From Carex sylvatica (Eukaryota > Streptophyta > Magnoliopsida > Poales > Cyperaceae): a DNA stretch of 64,000 nt. Positions 1-11,440 of this stretch are shown one piece after another (position 1 is the stretch's first letter; the number at the start of each line of letters is the position of its first letter). The notes beneath the pieces were generated by a model. The model was not told where the DNA came from, did no database searches, and saw only the letters and a list, made by a program, of their open reading frames with translations. The stretch is from assembly GCA_964058845.1 (NCBI GenBank), contig CAXKVR010000458.1:49696-113695 (forward strand). Direction: 5' to 3'. The position numbers and the translations under genes were made by a program.

Positions 1-145
1 AAAATTCAGAAAAATGCAAAATTTGATCTGCAATCACATTTTAACATATCCATCAAGTTGAATGGTTTGGATCGACTATTTTGACTTTGTAAATATAGGG
101 TGTAATCCGGTGTCACCCAAAAAAGATGTAATTGGATCCCTCCTC
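1..145. mobile_element. MITE, right-hand part (core family, GAGGAGGG ends)
   Basis: The window opens inside a MITE. The visible part carries the right half of the palindromic core shared by many copies here (AAATTTGATCTGCAATCACA, then a sequence ending GTTTGGATCGACTATTTTG) and ends GGATCCCTCCTC. That is the reverse complement of the GAGGAGGGATCC start seen at 18548 and similar to 25729. The left half lies outside the window. Non-coding. Confidence 0.7.
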
Positions 146-1193
146 TTAATACACAGAAATATTTACAACTTAATTTTTATTTTTGTTTTTGGCAAATAGC
201 CCGGAAGGTACTGTATAACATACTTAGATTTCAGAGGTCACTGGTTAGGTACTGTATTGGTATGTTACGTATGTACCTAATTAATTTTGTGCGATTGTGT
301 GCTATTTAATTACCCTCAATTGTGCAATCAAGAGCCAATTCACCATAACTTGATTGTACCTAAATTTAAACTCCATCGACAATAAAAATGTCTGTCGAAT
401 ACTTAAAAAAAGAAATTATTATAGTTAAATAATTAACTTGAAACTTTGGTCTGGTATACGTTCAAGTATAAGGATAATCTGTAATATTTTATTCCTAATG
501 CATTAGTACAAAATCATGTATAAGTAACATGTGTAATTTTTAATTTGTTGTTGTTATACAATACTTTCGGAGTAATCTGTCAAAAATAAAATAAAAAATT
601 AAGCATGTGAATATTTCTATGTGTTAACAAAATTATGCAGCAAACTTCCTTATTAGTATACAAATGAATTTAATGCTTTTCTTTTATGTACACTTACAAG
701 GATTAATGAATCAAAATATATATATAGAATTAAAAAGATGTGAAATTATTAAGACTTTAAAACTAAGGATAAATTCGATATTATAATATAAAATATTTTT
801 TTAGCTCTCAAAATCACAATTTGTGCACTTAGTATAGCACTACCCAATAATTTATGTTATATTATGAACATTACGAATAGTTTCATGATTATATTGTTAT
901 TAGATCTCATGAGTAGATTACATTGAATAGTTGGAATTAATTGTTCAAATATCGAAAATTACTATATGAGCTATACTTATTAAATATCGCCATTCTCAAA
1001 TTAAGTACGTAGAAGTTATGATATGTTAACGGTTTTTTATTTAAAGATAAAATTTTAAATTGAATATTATTCGTTGGACTAAATATTCCGATATATTTAT
1101 TTTTATATTTGTTTGCATGTAGAAGTCTAAATTTACGTACTCGTCACACGTATCTTTTACAAACAAATTGTATCATCTTTTTGATTAGTCATG
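146..1193. other. AT-rich intergenic sequence
   Basis: No open reading frame, repeat array or RNA gene could be supported here. The sequence is AT-rich with many short stops in all frames. It flanks the CACTA element on its left. Confidence 0.6.
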
Positions 1194-2224
1194 ATTCACT
1201 AGTGAAAAAACTAGAATTAGGATCGTTTATATACGCATATTAGGATCAGATTTCAACCGATCCTGATCAGAGCGATACTAATACCACACTAATCTAGATC
1301 AGTTAAATAACCGATATAAATAGTTTGCATTAGGATCGGTTATTATATACAACCGATCCAAATTATAACTATTAAGATTGGTTATATTAAACAACCGATC
1401 CTAATGGGTGTTAATCTGGATCGGTTGTTTAAAATAACCGATCCTAATTCAAACTTTAGAATCGGTTATTTGAAACAACCAATCCTAATTCCTTTTTTTT
1501 TCAGAACCAAAATTTTGTGAATTCAGATATAATGCATTATATATTATAACAAGAAATTTAAATCCAAAAAATTTAATATTACATATCAAGATAAAAAGAT
1601 ATTACACATGATTATTATCAAAGAAACCACCAATATTTCATAATAACCGATCGTTAGTTTTCTCGCTCTAAGATCGTTATTATTTGCATAAATAATAATG
1701 ATCGTTATTATTTTCAAATAATTTGCATAAATTAGTTGAATAAAATAAATAGAAATGTAACTTCTACATAAACCAAACAACTAAATCACAACAACAGAAA
1801 CATAATTTTTTTCCAAGTTCAACTTAGAAAAATAACGAAGGACAATTTGAATGCATTGCTGAGTGTTATTGAGCTCGTAGAGCTTATCTGCCAGTATCTC
1901 TTCGTGGAAAACACCGCTCATATTTAGTGAAGCGAGAGGGAGATTGAGCGAGAAAGCTAACAATCTCAGATCCTTGAAGATAAAAACTGAAATTAGGATA
2001 AAAAGATATTACACATGGAGGAGAGGGAGAGAAAGAGAGAGAGACCGGGATGAAACTCAAATTTTTTAGCTAAGTGGAGAGGCACGAAACAAAATAAACT
2101 CTAGCATAACTATTAGGATCGGTTATTTTAGAAGATCGATCCTAATTTATATATTATTAGAATATGTTATTATAAAGAACCGATCATAATTTCTTTTTTC
2201 ACAAAAATGTTTGTTCTGCAAAAA

Positions 2225-2490
2225 AAAAGAAAAAAAGATTAGGATTGTTTGTTTAAAACCCGAGTTTTTTAAAAATACTCATTTTATAAAATATTTTAAT
2301 AAAAATAATCAGAATTGGGACTTTTAAAAAAAAAAACCCAAACTGTGGATTTTTTTCATGGTCCGGTATTTTTATTCCAAACCGTGAAAAAAATCCACGG
2401 TCCGGCCGTTTTTATTTTTTATTTTTTTTGTATAAACTCATTTTTTTATAATATATAATATATGTATATGTATATGTTTATGTATATATA
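2225..2490. repeat. Left arm of internal inverted repeat in the CACTA element
   Basis: Sequence around CCGTGAAAAAAATCCACGG with poly(A)/poly(T) blocks recurs in inverted orientation at about 4050-4300. The arms also include the subterminal CACTA motif and the adjoining AT-rich stretch, so before MITE insertion the middle of the element was probably one long palindrome. Each arm also contains its own short hairpin, CCGTG...CACGG. Confidence 0.7.
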
Positions 2491-2496
2491 TAATAT

Positions 2497-2901
2497 GAGG
2501 AGGGTTCAAATGCACCCAAATGCACTCTATCTTTCAAATCATTTTTCTCCATTTTCAAAGTCCGAATAATCAATTCGAACTGTTAGATGCGATCTATATA
2601 TTAAGATGTGCTTGGAGACCAAATTTTACATTTTTTGGAATTTTTTTACTATTTATTAAGCCACATTGAAAATTGCTGATCCAACGGTTACAGAAAATCA
2701 AAAGGCACCGTTGGATCAGTGATTTTCAAAGTGACTTAATAAATAGTAAAAAAATTCCAAAAAATATAAAATTTGGTCTCCAAGCACATATTAATATGGA
2801 GAACAAGATGAACGGTTTGGATCGGTCATTTGGACTTTGAATCCGTGATTTATAGTCCAATGCATAGAGGTGCCTATGCATTGCAATGTATGGTAGACTT
2901 A

Positions 2902-2906
<5 letters not shown>
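2497..2906. mobile_element. MITE, core family, nested copy 1
   Basis: Begins GAGGAGGGTTCAAATGCACC and has the palindromic core: GAACTGTTAGATG, then GGAGACCAAATTTTACATTT, a TTTACTATTTATTAAG block, the centre CCAACGGTTACAG/CACCGTTGGATC, and then the mirror image ending GGTTTGGATCGGTC. The right side runs into a TA microsatellite. Non-coding. Confidence 0.75.

Positions 2907-2952
<46 letters not shown>
2907..2952. repeat. (TA)n microsatellite between two MITEs
   Basis: Uninterrupted TA dinucleotide run separating nested MITE copies 1 and 2. It probably reflects the TA-rich target or slippage at the junction. Confidence 0.9.
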
Positions 2953-2955
<3 letters not shown>

Positions 2956-3371
2956 TTGGGCTAAAATGAGCCATGGCTTATTTTGCGTTGGTGAGCCATG
3001 GCTCATTTTAGCCATTTTGAAAATTCAAACAACCAATCCGAACCGTTCATCTTGTTCTCCATATTGAAATGTACTTGAAGACCAAATTTTATATTTTTTG
3101 AAATTTGTTTACTATTTATTAAGTATTTTTTAAAATTGCTGATCTGATGGTCCAGAAAATTTTACTGTTTTTTACTGTTCACAGCAAAACAGCAACTTTT
3201 AAAAATGCTTAATAAATAGTAAAAAAATTCCAAAAAATGTAAAATTTGGTTTCCAAGCATATTTCAATATAGAGATCACATCTAACGGTTCGGATCGGTC
3301 GTTTGGACTTTCAAAATGAAAATACGGCATGGAGTACAAACGCTTGGTGAGCCATGGCTTACCCAAGTCCA

Positions 3372-3372
<1 letters not shown>
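2953..3372. mobile_element. MITE, core family, nested copy 2
   Basis: Same core as its neighbours but different ends. The left end contains TGAGCCATGGCT and the right end its inverse, AGCCATGGCTTACCC. Central palindrome around TTTTTTACTGTTCACAGC. Bounded by TA repeats on the left and CT/TA repeats on the right. Confidence 0.75.
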
Positions 3373-3412
<40 letters not shown>

Positions 3413-3420
3413 TATATATA
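3373..3420. repeat. (CT)n(TA)n microsatellite
   Basis: A CT run passes into a TA run exactly at the boundary between nested MITE copies 2 and 3. The same arrangement is found at 17494-17527. Confidence 0.85.
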
Positions 3421-3840
3421 GAGAGAGAGATAGGCTAATATACAATCGATTGTTCCTAGTCTCCCGTGCAACCAAGTCGTTTTTCAATTTTTAAAGTCCA
3501 AATGATCGATCCAAACCGTTAGATGTCATCTCCATATTAAAATATGATTGGAGACCAAATTTTACATTTTTTGGAATTTATTTACTATTTATTAAGCCAC
3601 TTTGAAAATCGCTGATCCAACGGTAGCTTCTGATTTTTGTTGTTTGGTAAGCCATCGTTGGATCAACAATTTTCAAAGTGGCTTAATAAATAATAAAAAA
3701 TTTTCAAATAATATAAAATTTGGTCTCTAAGCACATTTTAATATGGAGATGACATCTAACGGTTTGGATCGATCATTTGGACTTTAAAAATCAGAAAACG
3801 ACTTGGTTGTACGGGAATCTAGGAATAATCGATTGTATAT
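3421..3840. mobile_element. MITE, core family, nested copy 3 (GATAGGCTAATATACAATCG type)
   Basis: Begins GAGAGAGATAGGCTAATATA and continues ACAATCGATTGTTCCTAG. Its right end is the inverse, ending CAATCGATTGTATAT. It is nearly the same as the copy at 17528-17967, which keeps both ends complete. Long AT-rich flank on the right (about 3840-4090). Confidence 0.8.
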
Positions 3841-4716
3841 ACAAAAACACACATTTATATATAATATATAGCATATAATATAATATATGTATATGTATAT
3901 ATAATATAAAACATGTATATGTATATATAATATATGTATATATATTATATATACATGTATATATATTATATATACATGTATATACATATATTATATATAC
4001 ATGTATATACATGTACATGTACATGTATATACATGTACATATACATGTATATACATATATTATATTATATATATATTATACATATATTATAAAAAAAATG
4101 AGTTTATAAAAAAAAAAAAACTGCCGGACCGTGGATTTTTTTCACGGTTTGGAATAAAAATTCCGGGCCGTGGAAAAAATCCAAGGTTTGGGTATTTTTT
4201 AAAAATTGGCCCAATCCTAGTTATATTTATTAAAATATTTTATAAAATAGGTATTTTTAAAAAACTCATGTTTAAAACAACTGATCCTAATTTCCTTTGT
4301 TTTTGCAGAACCAATATGACCATTAGAATCGGTTAATTTCAAAAAACGATCCTAAAAACTATCAGGATTAGTTATTATAAAGAACCGATCCTAATGTATG
4401 CACATTTGGATCGGTTTTTTATAATAACTGATCCTAATAGTATCAGGATCGGTTATTATAAAGAACCGATCCTAATTGTCCATATATTAGGATAGATTCT
4501 TTATAATAATTGATCCAGATACTATTATGATCTGTTATTATAAAAAACCGATCCAAATGTGTTTACATTAGGATCAGTTCTTTATAATAATCGATCCTGA
4601 TAATTTTTAGGATCGGCCTTTTGAAATTAACCGATCCAGATAGGTATTAGTATCGGTGTTTGATAATAACCGATCCAGATAGACCGATCATAATTCCAGT
4701 TTCTCCACTAGTGATT

Positions 4717-6180
4717 TATTTCTCTTTTTTAAATTGATCAATAATTAATTGGTCATGTCTTCATTTATTTCTATTTTTATATCATTTAAGAAAATATCAT
4801 TTGTCATTTAATATGTTATTTTGTTTGAGATATTTTTATATGAAATTATGCCAAAATGATCGTAAAAATATATGTCATTTAATTTATCATTTAAAAAATA
4901 TTATTTGTCATTTAGTATAATTTTTTTATGAAAATATGTCATTTTGTATGTCTTTTATTCACTTATAATATGTCACCGTTGCAACGCACATACACGATAC
5001 TAGTATCATTTTGTTAACTCTAAATTTGTTTGCCATTTTCCTCCAATTAACAATTCAAAACACAAACACGAATTATAAATCTTTTAACACAATTTTATTC
5101 CAATAATATTTACTTAGTTTAAAATTTTTAACATCTTTTGACATTTATTTCCCCAATAAACTAACTAAATTTTTTTTTTTAAAAGTTAAAAGTTACCAAC
5201 AACCGGATTATTAATGTAATATGATTGCTATCCAAGAAGTATTAATCACTTAACATCATTGAATATTGTCATTACTGAAAGAATAAATAACCATCATTGA
5301 TAGGTTTTTCTCTTTTTAATTTGGAATGGATCTTAGATAGGTTTTTCACTATTGCACCTATGATTAATTGATTGAAAGATAGATAGGTTGTTCATGGTTG
5401 CATCTATATATATATATATGATTAATTGATTATAAGAAAGAGAGGTCAATTATGGTCTAATAAATTCTTAGATTCTAAGACTGGTCCACACACCGTGGTT
5501 GGTTGATTAGTTGGATCTGAATCTCGCTCAAATATAAATGGAAAGTGTCAAACTGTACCGGGAATGAAAATATAGTCAACGTTGGTACTCGTTCCTTAAT
5601 GGCACCGCTAATGGAACCCACGTGACTCCTACAGTGTACCTATCCGGTCTCTTCAATTAATTCGGATCTTCTGTGATTTGTATTGTTATAAAGCATCGTG
5701 TAGCAAGTCAATACGCTTGTTGAACATAGCATAGTGAGTTAGTGACAACTTAATGATTCAGAAAAAGTTCGACGGAATAAAAAATTCTTGATGCGGAAAT
5801 AATTCAGATATAATTTGAAATTATACATTGAGTCTAGACTGAAGATCTTAGTCTCACAAGAGAGCAAAAAAAAAATGAATTATTCATAAAATTCGAAAAA
5901 ATTCACGAATAATACGAAAAATGTTCGGGAAACCCAATAATACAGGGATTGCTTTGTTGCCAGTTCAAATCCGAATTATTTGTGAATAATTTATGAATTT
6001 TGTCACTACGAAACTGATAAAACGTGATTTGAAAATAATTCAGCAAATTAAGCTTTTATGTTTTTTATTTGGATCCTGATAATTGTTTCTGCAGTTCTAT
6101 CTCTGCAGTATCTATGCACCATATCTACTATAACTGTCTGGGGTATCACAAAAACTCCAGCACTGATTTTTTTTTCCTAA
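4717..6180. other. AT-rich intergenic sequence
   Basis: No gene supported. Near 5860-6010 is a motif rich in GAATTATTC and TTCGAATAATTC that resembles sequence at about 47810-48060 and 49030-49180, so a degenerate dispersed repeat is likely. A short TA run lies near 5407-5420. Confidence 0.45.
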
Positions 6181-6683
6181 AGTATTAATACATATGCACG
6201 GAAATATTTATACCTAAGAACGGAAGTATTTATACTTGAGATGTGAACAATTTTTACATATATAATTGTCTCTCTCATGAAATCTCAAGCTATATGGGGG
6301 ACCATACACGTTTTAAGAGGTGTATTTTTTTTTCTTCGTTCAATCTCGTTCATATTTATGACGATCTATGAGGAATTTTGTAAATCTAAAACTACGAACG
6401 TCTTCTATGTAATTTTCTCTTTCAAATGAGATCCATGATATATAACGTACTTTTGGGCTCGTCGTTACACAAGTATTATATCTCGTCATGCAAATATTTA
6501 TACCTATACTTGCAAGTATTTTTGACATATGAAACTGGCTGATATCTGAAAGTATTAATATCAAAGCATTACAAGTATTTATACCTATGCACTAGAGTAT
6601 TCACACTTATATGGTCAACTATTTTTGTTAGAGAAATATTAACGCAGAGACGATTAGGGAAAGTTGATGCAGGGATGCGGGGC
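6180..6683. repeat. Degenerate repeat related to the foldback element at 27.5 kb (left part)
   Basis: Contains repeated AAGTATTTATACCT motifs and a stretch (about 6340-6460, GATCTATGAGGAATTTTG, then TTTCAAATGAGATCCATGA) that matches the arm of the inverted-repeat element at 27.5-28.7 kb. The same repeat continues at 8281-8545 on the other side of the solo LTR, so the LTR retrotransposon inserted into it. Confidence 0.5.
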
Positions 6684-6688
6684 CCCCA

Positions 6689-8275
6689 TGATAGAGGTCA
6701 AAATAGTTGTTGTAGCCTAGATTATTATCATTTATCGAGTTATAATTGCTTATTTTTATAGAGAATCAGATTCATTTTTGTTATTTCACTTGATTTTAGA
6801 GAATTGCAGATTTTCAATAATATTGGAGCAAAAACAGGCATAAAACACACAATTCTGACACCTCAGCCTCAAGCGCACGGATGCCTTCATATGCATGCTA
6901 TTTAGAAGCGCTGCCGCAGATGGTTATACCACCCGTACGGATCTTGGCCAAACCGCATGTCATTCCGGCATCCGCACACAGAAACTAACTTCTCAACCAA
7001 GGCCTATTTAAGCAAATGAACGCCTGTGAAAGATTACACTCTCGAACCAAAGAAGAAAATACACATCTGAGAGTACTTAGAACTAGGGTTTCACTATAGT
7101 GGATGCTATACAAAGGAGAAATCACTAAGGAATAACAAAATCTAGCTCTACTAAAAGAGGAGGAAGGAACAAGGCGTAAAGACGGCGTGCATGAGATAAG
7201 GGGTAGCATAGGTGTTCTCCCTCCATCTCTCTTTATTGCTCTATTTCTTTATGTACTTTGTTTCTTTTGTTGTTGAACCATCCATGAGCAGCTAATCAAC
7301 CCTATTCTAGGGTGAAGACATGTAATCTTGAATTCTTATAAGTTTAATCTAGTTGTTCATTTATAATTATCATTGCACTATGATCTGAATTCTTACTGAG
7401 ATCTCTATGCCTTATGTTCTTGTTTATTGTGTGCTTAAAGTGACCTCGTATGCATGGAGTGCGCAATCCATTCATACCCTTAATTGGGAGGTTAACCAAT
7501 ATCCGAAGAATGTAAGTATCTTAACTATAGTGAAGGAACCTATTAGGATATGGTTTAGCAAACGAATGCCGCATTCCATGACTAATGGTGGAGTAATCTT
7601 GATTATTGGTATTGTGAAATATTAGTAATTAGGACTTATCATTAATCTTAATGCAATTGTAATAAGTACCTGACAAGTACTTATTTAGTTAGGGTGTTGT
7701 GAGACCGACATGAGATCAGCACTAGAATAAGATTAGCAGCTCTCAGATCGCATTGATACCAGTGCAGGGCGTGTACGGTTTAGGCCAAACCGTGTGCGAT
7801 TTCGACTAGAGTTGAACCCAGTCTTTGTACAGTTTATGCAAACGTGTGCGGATGGTGACAGAGCCACATGCTATTGAGTAATTTTGCAACTGACAGGTAT
7901 TAGCAATAGCATGCGGTTGGTGACAGACCGTGTGCTATAGTTATGACAACCAGAACCTAGATTAAATAAGTTTGAATGATAGAATGTCTGATTCCTTAGA
8001 AACTCATCTTCTAAACACTTAATCTATTACTAGTCCTCTGTTGTAATTCAAAAATTACAGCTGGGCAAACAAACAACCAATCAATCAAACAAAACCAACT
8101 AACCTAAAAGAACCGATAACCTAGACCTTAGTTTACATCTTAGATCTCTTAATACACCATTCCTGTGGGTCGACACCCCAATCTATACTACACGATAGAT
8201 TCATATGCTTGTGAATCGACAGTAGAGTAGACATTAGGGTTATAAATATTGTTAGCATTGATTCTCACCCTATCA
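6689..8275. mobile_element. Solo LTR of an LTR retrotransposon (probably Ty3/gypsy, Tat/Athila-like)
   Basis: Starts TGATAG and ends CTATCA, a perfect 6-bp terminal inversion, and is flanked by CCCCA at 6684-6688 and 8276-8280, a 5-bp target duplication. The length is 1587 bp. Inside are TTCTAGGGTGAAGACATGTA and CCTGTGGGTCGACACCCC, motifs I associate with LTRs of the non-chromovirus Ty3/gypsy lineages; that lineage assignment is from memory. No gag-pol sequence and no second LTR are adjacent, so it is a solo LTR left by recombination between LTRs. Short reading frames inside it (6985-7209, 7407-7625) are not considered genes. Confidence 0.85.
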
Positions 8276-8280
8276 CCCCA

Positions 8281-8545
8281 CTACTTCATTTGATATAGGT
8301 TGACGTGGGCAGCATTGAAGGACCGGAAAAGGGAGTGGTCATATCAAGTTACACATGCAAGTATTAATATATTATTTTGCAAGTATTAATTTATTATCTT
8401 CCAAGTATTTATACCTATGAAGGTTGACGCAGGACGAGTGTGGGAACTGAAAAATGAGGACCATATAATTATTAGGGACAATAGTACAACTTTCTTCTAA
8501 TATTGCTGTGGGGAAAGAGGGAAGACATGGGTGTGAAGATTCATA
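8281..8545. repeat. Degenerate repeat related to the foldback element (right part)
   Basis: Continues the AAGTATTTATACCTATG motif series interrupted by the solo LTR insertion. No coding potential. Confidence 0.45.
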
Positions 8546-10090
8546 TAATTATTCTTTTATTTACCTAAGTGTATACATATATAAGTCAGAAAATAATTTA
8601 TTATTTATAATATAAATAACATATTTTAATATTATCAACGATTTGCAACATAATATGTTGTTGCAATATAATTATAAATAACATTATTAAAATATTGGCA
8701 TTGATACAGTTTAATAAATGAGGTTAGGTAAACTAGCTTACCGTATCAACAAAAAAATAGCTCAAGGAAAAGTAAATTTAATAATACAGTAAAAAAACTT
8801 GATTGACAGTTTAGTCAGAGAGCATTTGTGTGAGTAAAGTGTGTGTCAATTATTTTATTTTAAAATAAAATAGGTACTTGAAACTTTTAAAAGATTTGTT
8901 ATTGGACATTATCTCCAAAAAACAAAAAAAGTACAAATTGCAAATTTCAAACTTGATAGAACTGAATTCTTATTCCCTCGAAAAAAAAAAAGGAATTACT
9001 CAATATACACTTTGAATAATAGCATGTTCCAACTTCCAACTGCTACCTATTTCATATTGTTAGAGAGAATATGTGTCAGAGAAGTGTGAACAATTTTGTA
9101 TTAAGAATAACACAATTCAATAAAACATAACAATACTTAAAAAAATTACAACATATTTCATATTTGTTATAGCTAGAGAGAATACATCCAAACTGGACTG
9201 TCAATCTCAGAACAGTTCCTAACTATTTCATATTATTAGAAAGAGAGAGGGGGTACGATACATCCAAAATGTAACAGTGAATCTGCTAAGCAAGCTGAGT
9301 TACGTATAACCCAGGGATATTTAGATTTCTCTATCTATAGTACCTACTGGCCAATAAGAGAAGAACATATAAAAAAAATTGTACCCTTATGTTCTGCTAT
9401 CCTGTCCTTGCTCAATTATGCTTGCTATCATGTCTGTGAGTGCTCTGACAACTCAGCCAAAAAAGAGACAGGGTGACTCCACTCCAATACTGGTCCTAAA
9501 ATGGAAAAAGCAAATAAGAGTACTAGTCAGACTGGAGATTGGGTCCCACTATTCAGTGTTGCAATATTAGGTACCATCAATGAATGAATGAATGAATGAG
9601 GGAGCCTAATCACATGATTTATTTATTTATTTATTTTTAAGGAAAAACCTATAGAGGCACACCTAATCACATGATTCACATCTGCATATTTAAAATATAG
9701 AGGATTGATGTTTTCCATGTAGTTGTCTAATTTCGATTTAATAGGCTGAATTAATTTGTCCTCCAACATATTTATTTTATCAATCCTATCTTTTTTGTTG
9801 TTTTTAATATTTAAAAGAATACTATTTGTTATTTTTTATTATGTAAGAGACTATATTTGTTATCTTTATTTTATCTAGTACTTGATTAGTTAATAAATTT
9901 GAACTTAATTAGTTAATAAATTTGAATCTGATTTATGTCTTACTCCGGTAGAAATTATGGATTCACTCTTATCAATTTGGACTGTACATATTCATAAAAC
10001 AGAAATTTTAAATTTGATATAAATAATCTAACTTTAATGAGAGGAATGACATAATTATGTCAATAGTAATGCATTGCAATGGATATTAGA
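8546..10090. other. AT-rich intergenic sequence
   Basis: No gene supported. It includes a short AATG tandem run (about 9577-9598) and a 15-bp direct repeat CCTAATCACATGATT at about 9605 and 9662. Confidence 0.5.
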
Positions 10091-10492
10091 AAAAAACATT
10101 TCCAAAAGTAAAAAAAAAGTTTGGGTTAAAATTTTGGACGAAAAATTCTGTTTATTCTTTGATGGAATGTTACTTGCATTTTCTTAGAAACTGCATGTAT
10201 GTAAGTATTATAAATGCATGGATGGCCTTAATAAGCCCATAACTCTTTGGGCCATTAATAAATTTAAAATTATCCAATAGAAGTTGGCCCAGCACTGATA
10301 CTTTTGGGCTAAGTTTTACACGGATCAGTAACTTTTTCTTGTTTGAAAGAGGATAAGAACAATTTGGGCTGGAATTTTTTTTAATTTACTGTCATCAACA
10401 CAAATTGAAGCATTTTTGGATCCATGCAATTCCATTATATTCTAGAGCTGTGCAGAATGACGAAAAGCTTCTAGACTCAAAGAAGGTCAATG

Positions 10493-11440
10493 TTTTTTTT
10501 TTTTTTTTTATTAAAAAGGCTGAAGTCCAATTTTATTAAAGAACAAAACATAATTTGGTTACATAGGATAAAACCTTAGAGAGCAGTGACAAGCTTTCTC
10601 TACTACTGATATCTAACTCAAACTAATACAAAACACACATACTATATATTGCATAGGCATTTGTTTTTGTAACATCACAAAATGTAGACTTCCTCATTTT
10701 ACAATAAGACCTATCTCATATATCTTTCTCAAACTAAGGTATGCATTATGCACTCTCAGTGGAAGAGACTTCAATCAGCTGAAAAGAGATGATGTCTTCT
10801 TCACCTGGTAAAATAACTTGTAATAGAATTGCATCCATGATACCTTCCAGTGATATCCACTTTTGTGTTTCTTTCTGCATCTTCTTCTTAGTCTTGGTAT
10901 GACCTGTCCAATATAAAACTAAAGAATATCAAAGATCTTACTGATTTTGAATGCATCTTGAAAACATACTGCATTTCTATGTTTTCATATTATCCAGCAA
11001 CTAGCACTAAAAACTAAAAAGGAATGCAGTTCTTTCTGTTTTGTTCAAAGACAAAGGCAAAATGAAAAACATCTTTACTTCAAAGAATCCCACTGTTGAT
11101 AGTATGATTGGGGAAATAAATATGCTGTTATTCCAAAGAGATAACAGGACCATGTTATTTCTATCCCAACCATTCAAAATTTTCTATACGCGAATTTCAA
11201 AGAAAAATATTTTTCATATACGAATCTCAACAATAGTTAATGGTTGGGATCGGAATAACAGTAATGTTATCCCTTTGGAATAATAACATATTTATTTATG
11301 TATAATTGGTTTTTTCCTAACTGATACCATACTTGCTTAGCTAATTGACAGTGTAAGAATAAATGGTTCACAATTTCTTGATGATTACAGAACATACATT
11401 GCACACTACCTATCCATTCTTTTTTTGCTGAGATCGACCA
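10493..11440 (-). mobile_element. LINE (non-LTR retrotransposon) 3' fragment
   Basis: Read on the minus strand, about 11302-11440 encodes a broken zinc-binding motif of the type found downstream of plant LINE reverse transcriptases (CMFCNHQEIVNHLFLHC). It is followed by a tail with WKHRNAVCFQDAF, interrupted by stops. The minus-strand 3' end is a run of about 17 A (T on the plus strand, 10493-10509), as expected for a poly(A)-terminated LINE. A small MITE sits inside. The reverse transcriptase and endonuclease domains are missing (5' truncation). The corresponding place in copy B (about 15185-15290) lacks this insert. Confidence 0.7.
11128..11283. mobile_element. Small MITE with TTCCAAAG ends inside the LINE fragment
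   Basis: The left end TTATTCCAAAGAGATAACA and the right end (inverse of TTATTCCAAAGGGATAACA) form a terminal inverted repeat. Inner blocks around CCCAACCATT are also inverted. A TA dinucleotide at both edges would fit a TA target duplication, but this is weak evidence. The open frame 11041-11283 runs through this MITE and is not a gene. Confidence 0.65.

Larger units (their letters stand above)
1197..4713. mobile_element. Non-autonomous CACTA (En/Spm) transposon
   Basis: The left end reads CACTAGTGAAAAAACTAG and the right end, reverse-complemented, reads CACTAGTGGAGAAACTGG. The similarity continues into ATTAGGATCG-type sequence. The element is flanked by the trinucleotide ATT at 1194-1196 and 4714-4716, the 3-bp target duplication expected of CACTA elements. 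Both ends carry many copies of a subterminal repeat of the type TAGGATCGGTT(N)AACCGATCCTAA, at about 1220-1490, 2110-2200 and 4270-4690. Such repeats are the usual transposase-binding zone of this superfamily. No transposase reading frame is present, so the element would depend on a partner. Its centre has been invaded by three MITEs. Confidence 0.9.

Noticed and set aside
1586..1963. Two minus-strand frames inside the CACTA element
   Set aside because: Short and AT-rich, with no similarity to CACTA transposase motifs that I can see.
10746..10906. Open minus-strand stretch after a good-looking acceptor, ending FQLIEVSSTESA
   Set aside because: It lies between the LINE zinc-finger motif and its poly(A) end, so it is explained as the LINE tail or 3' region rather than a host exon.
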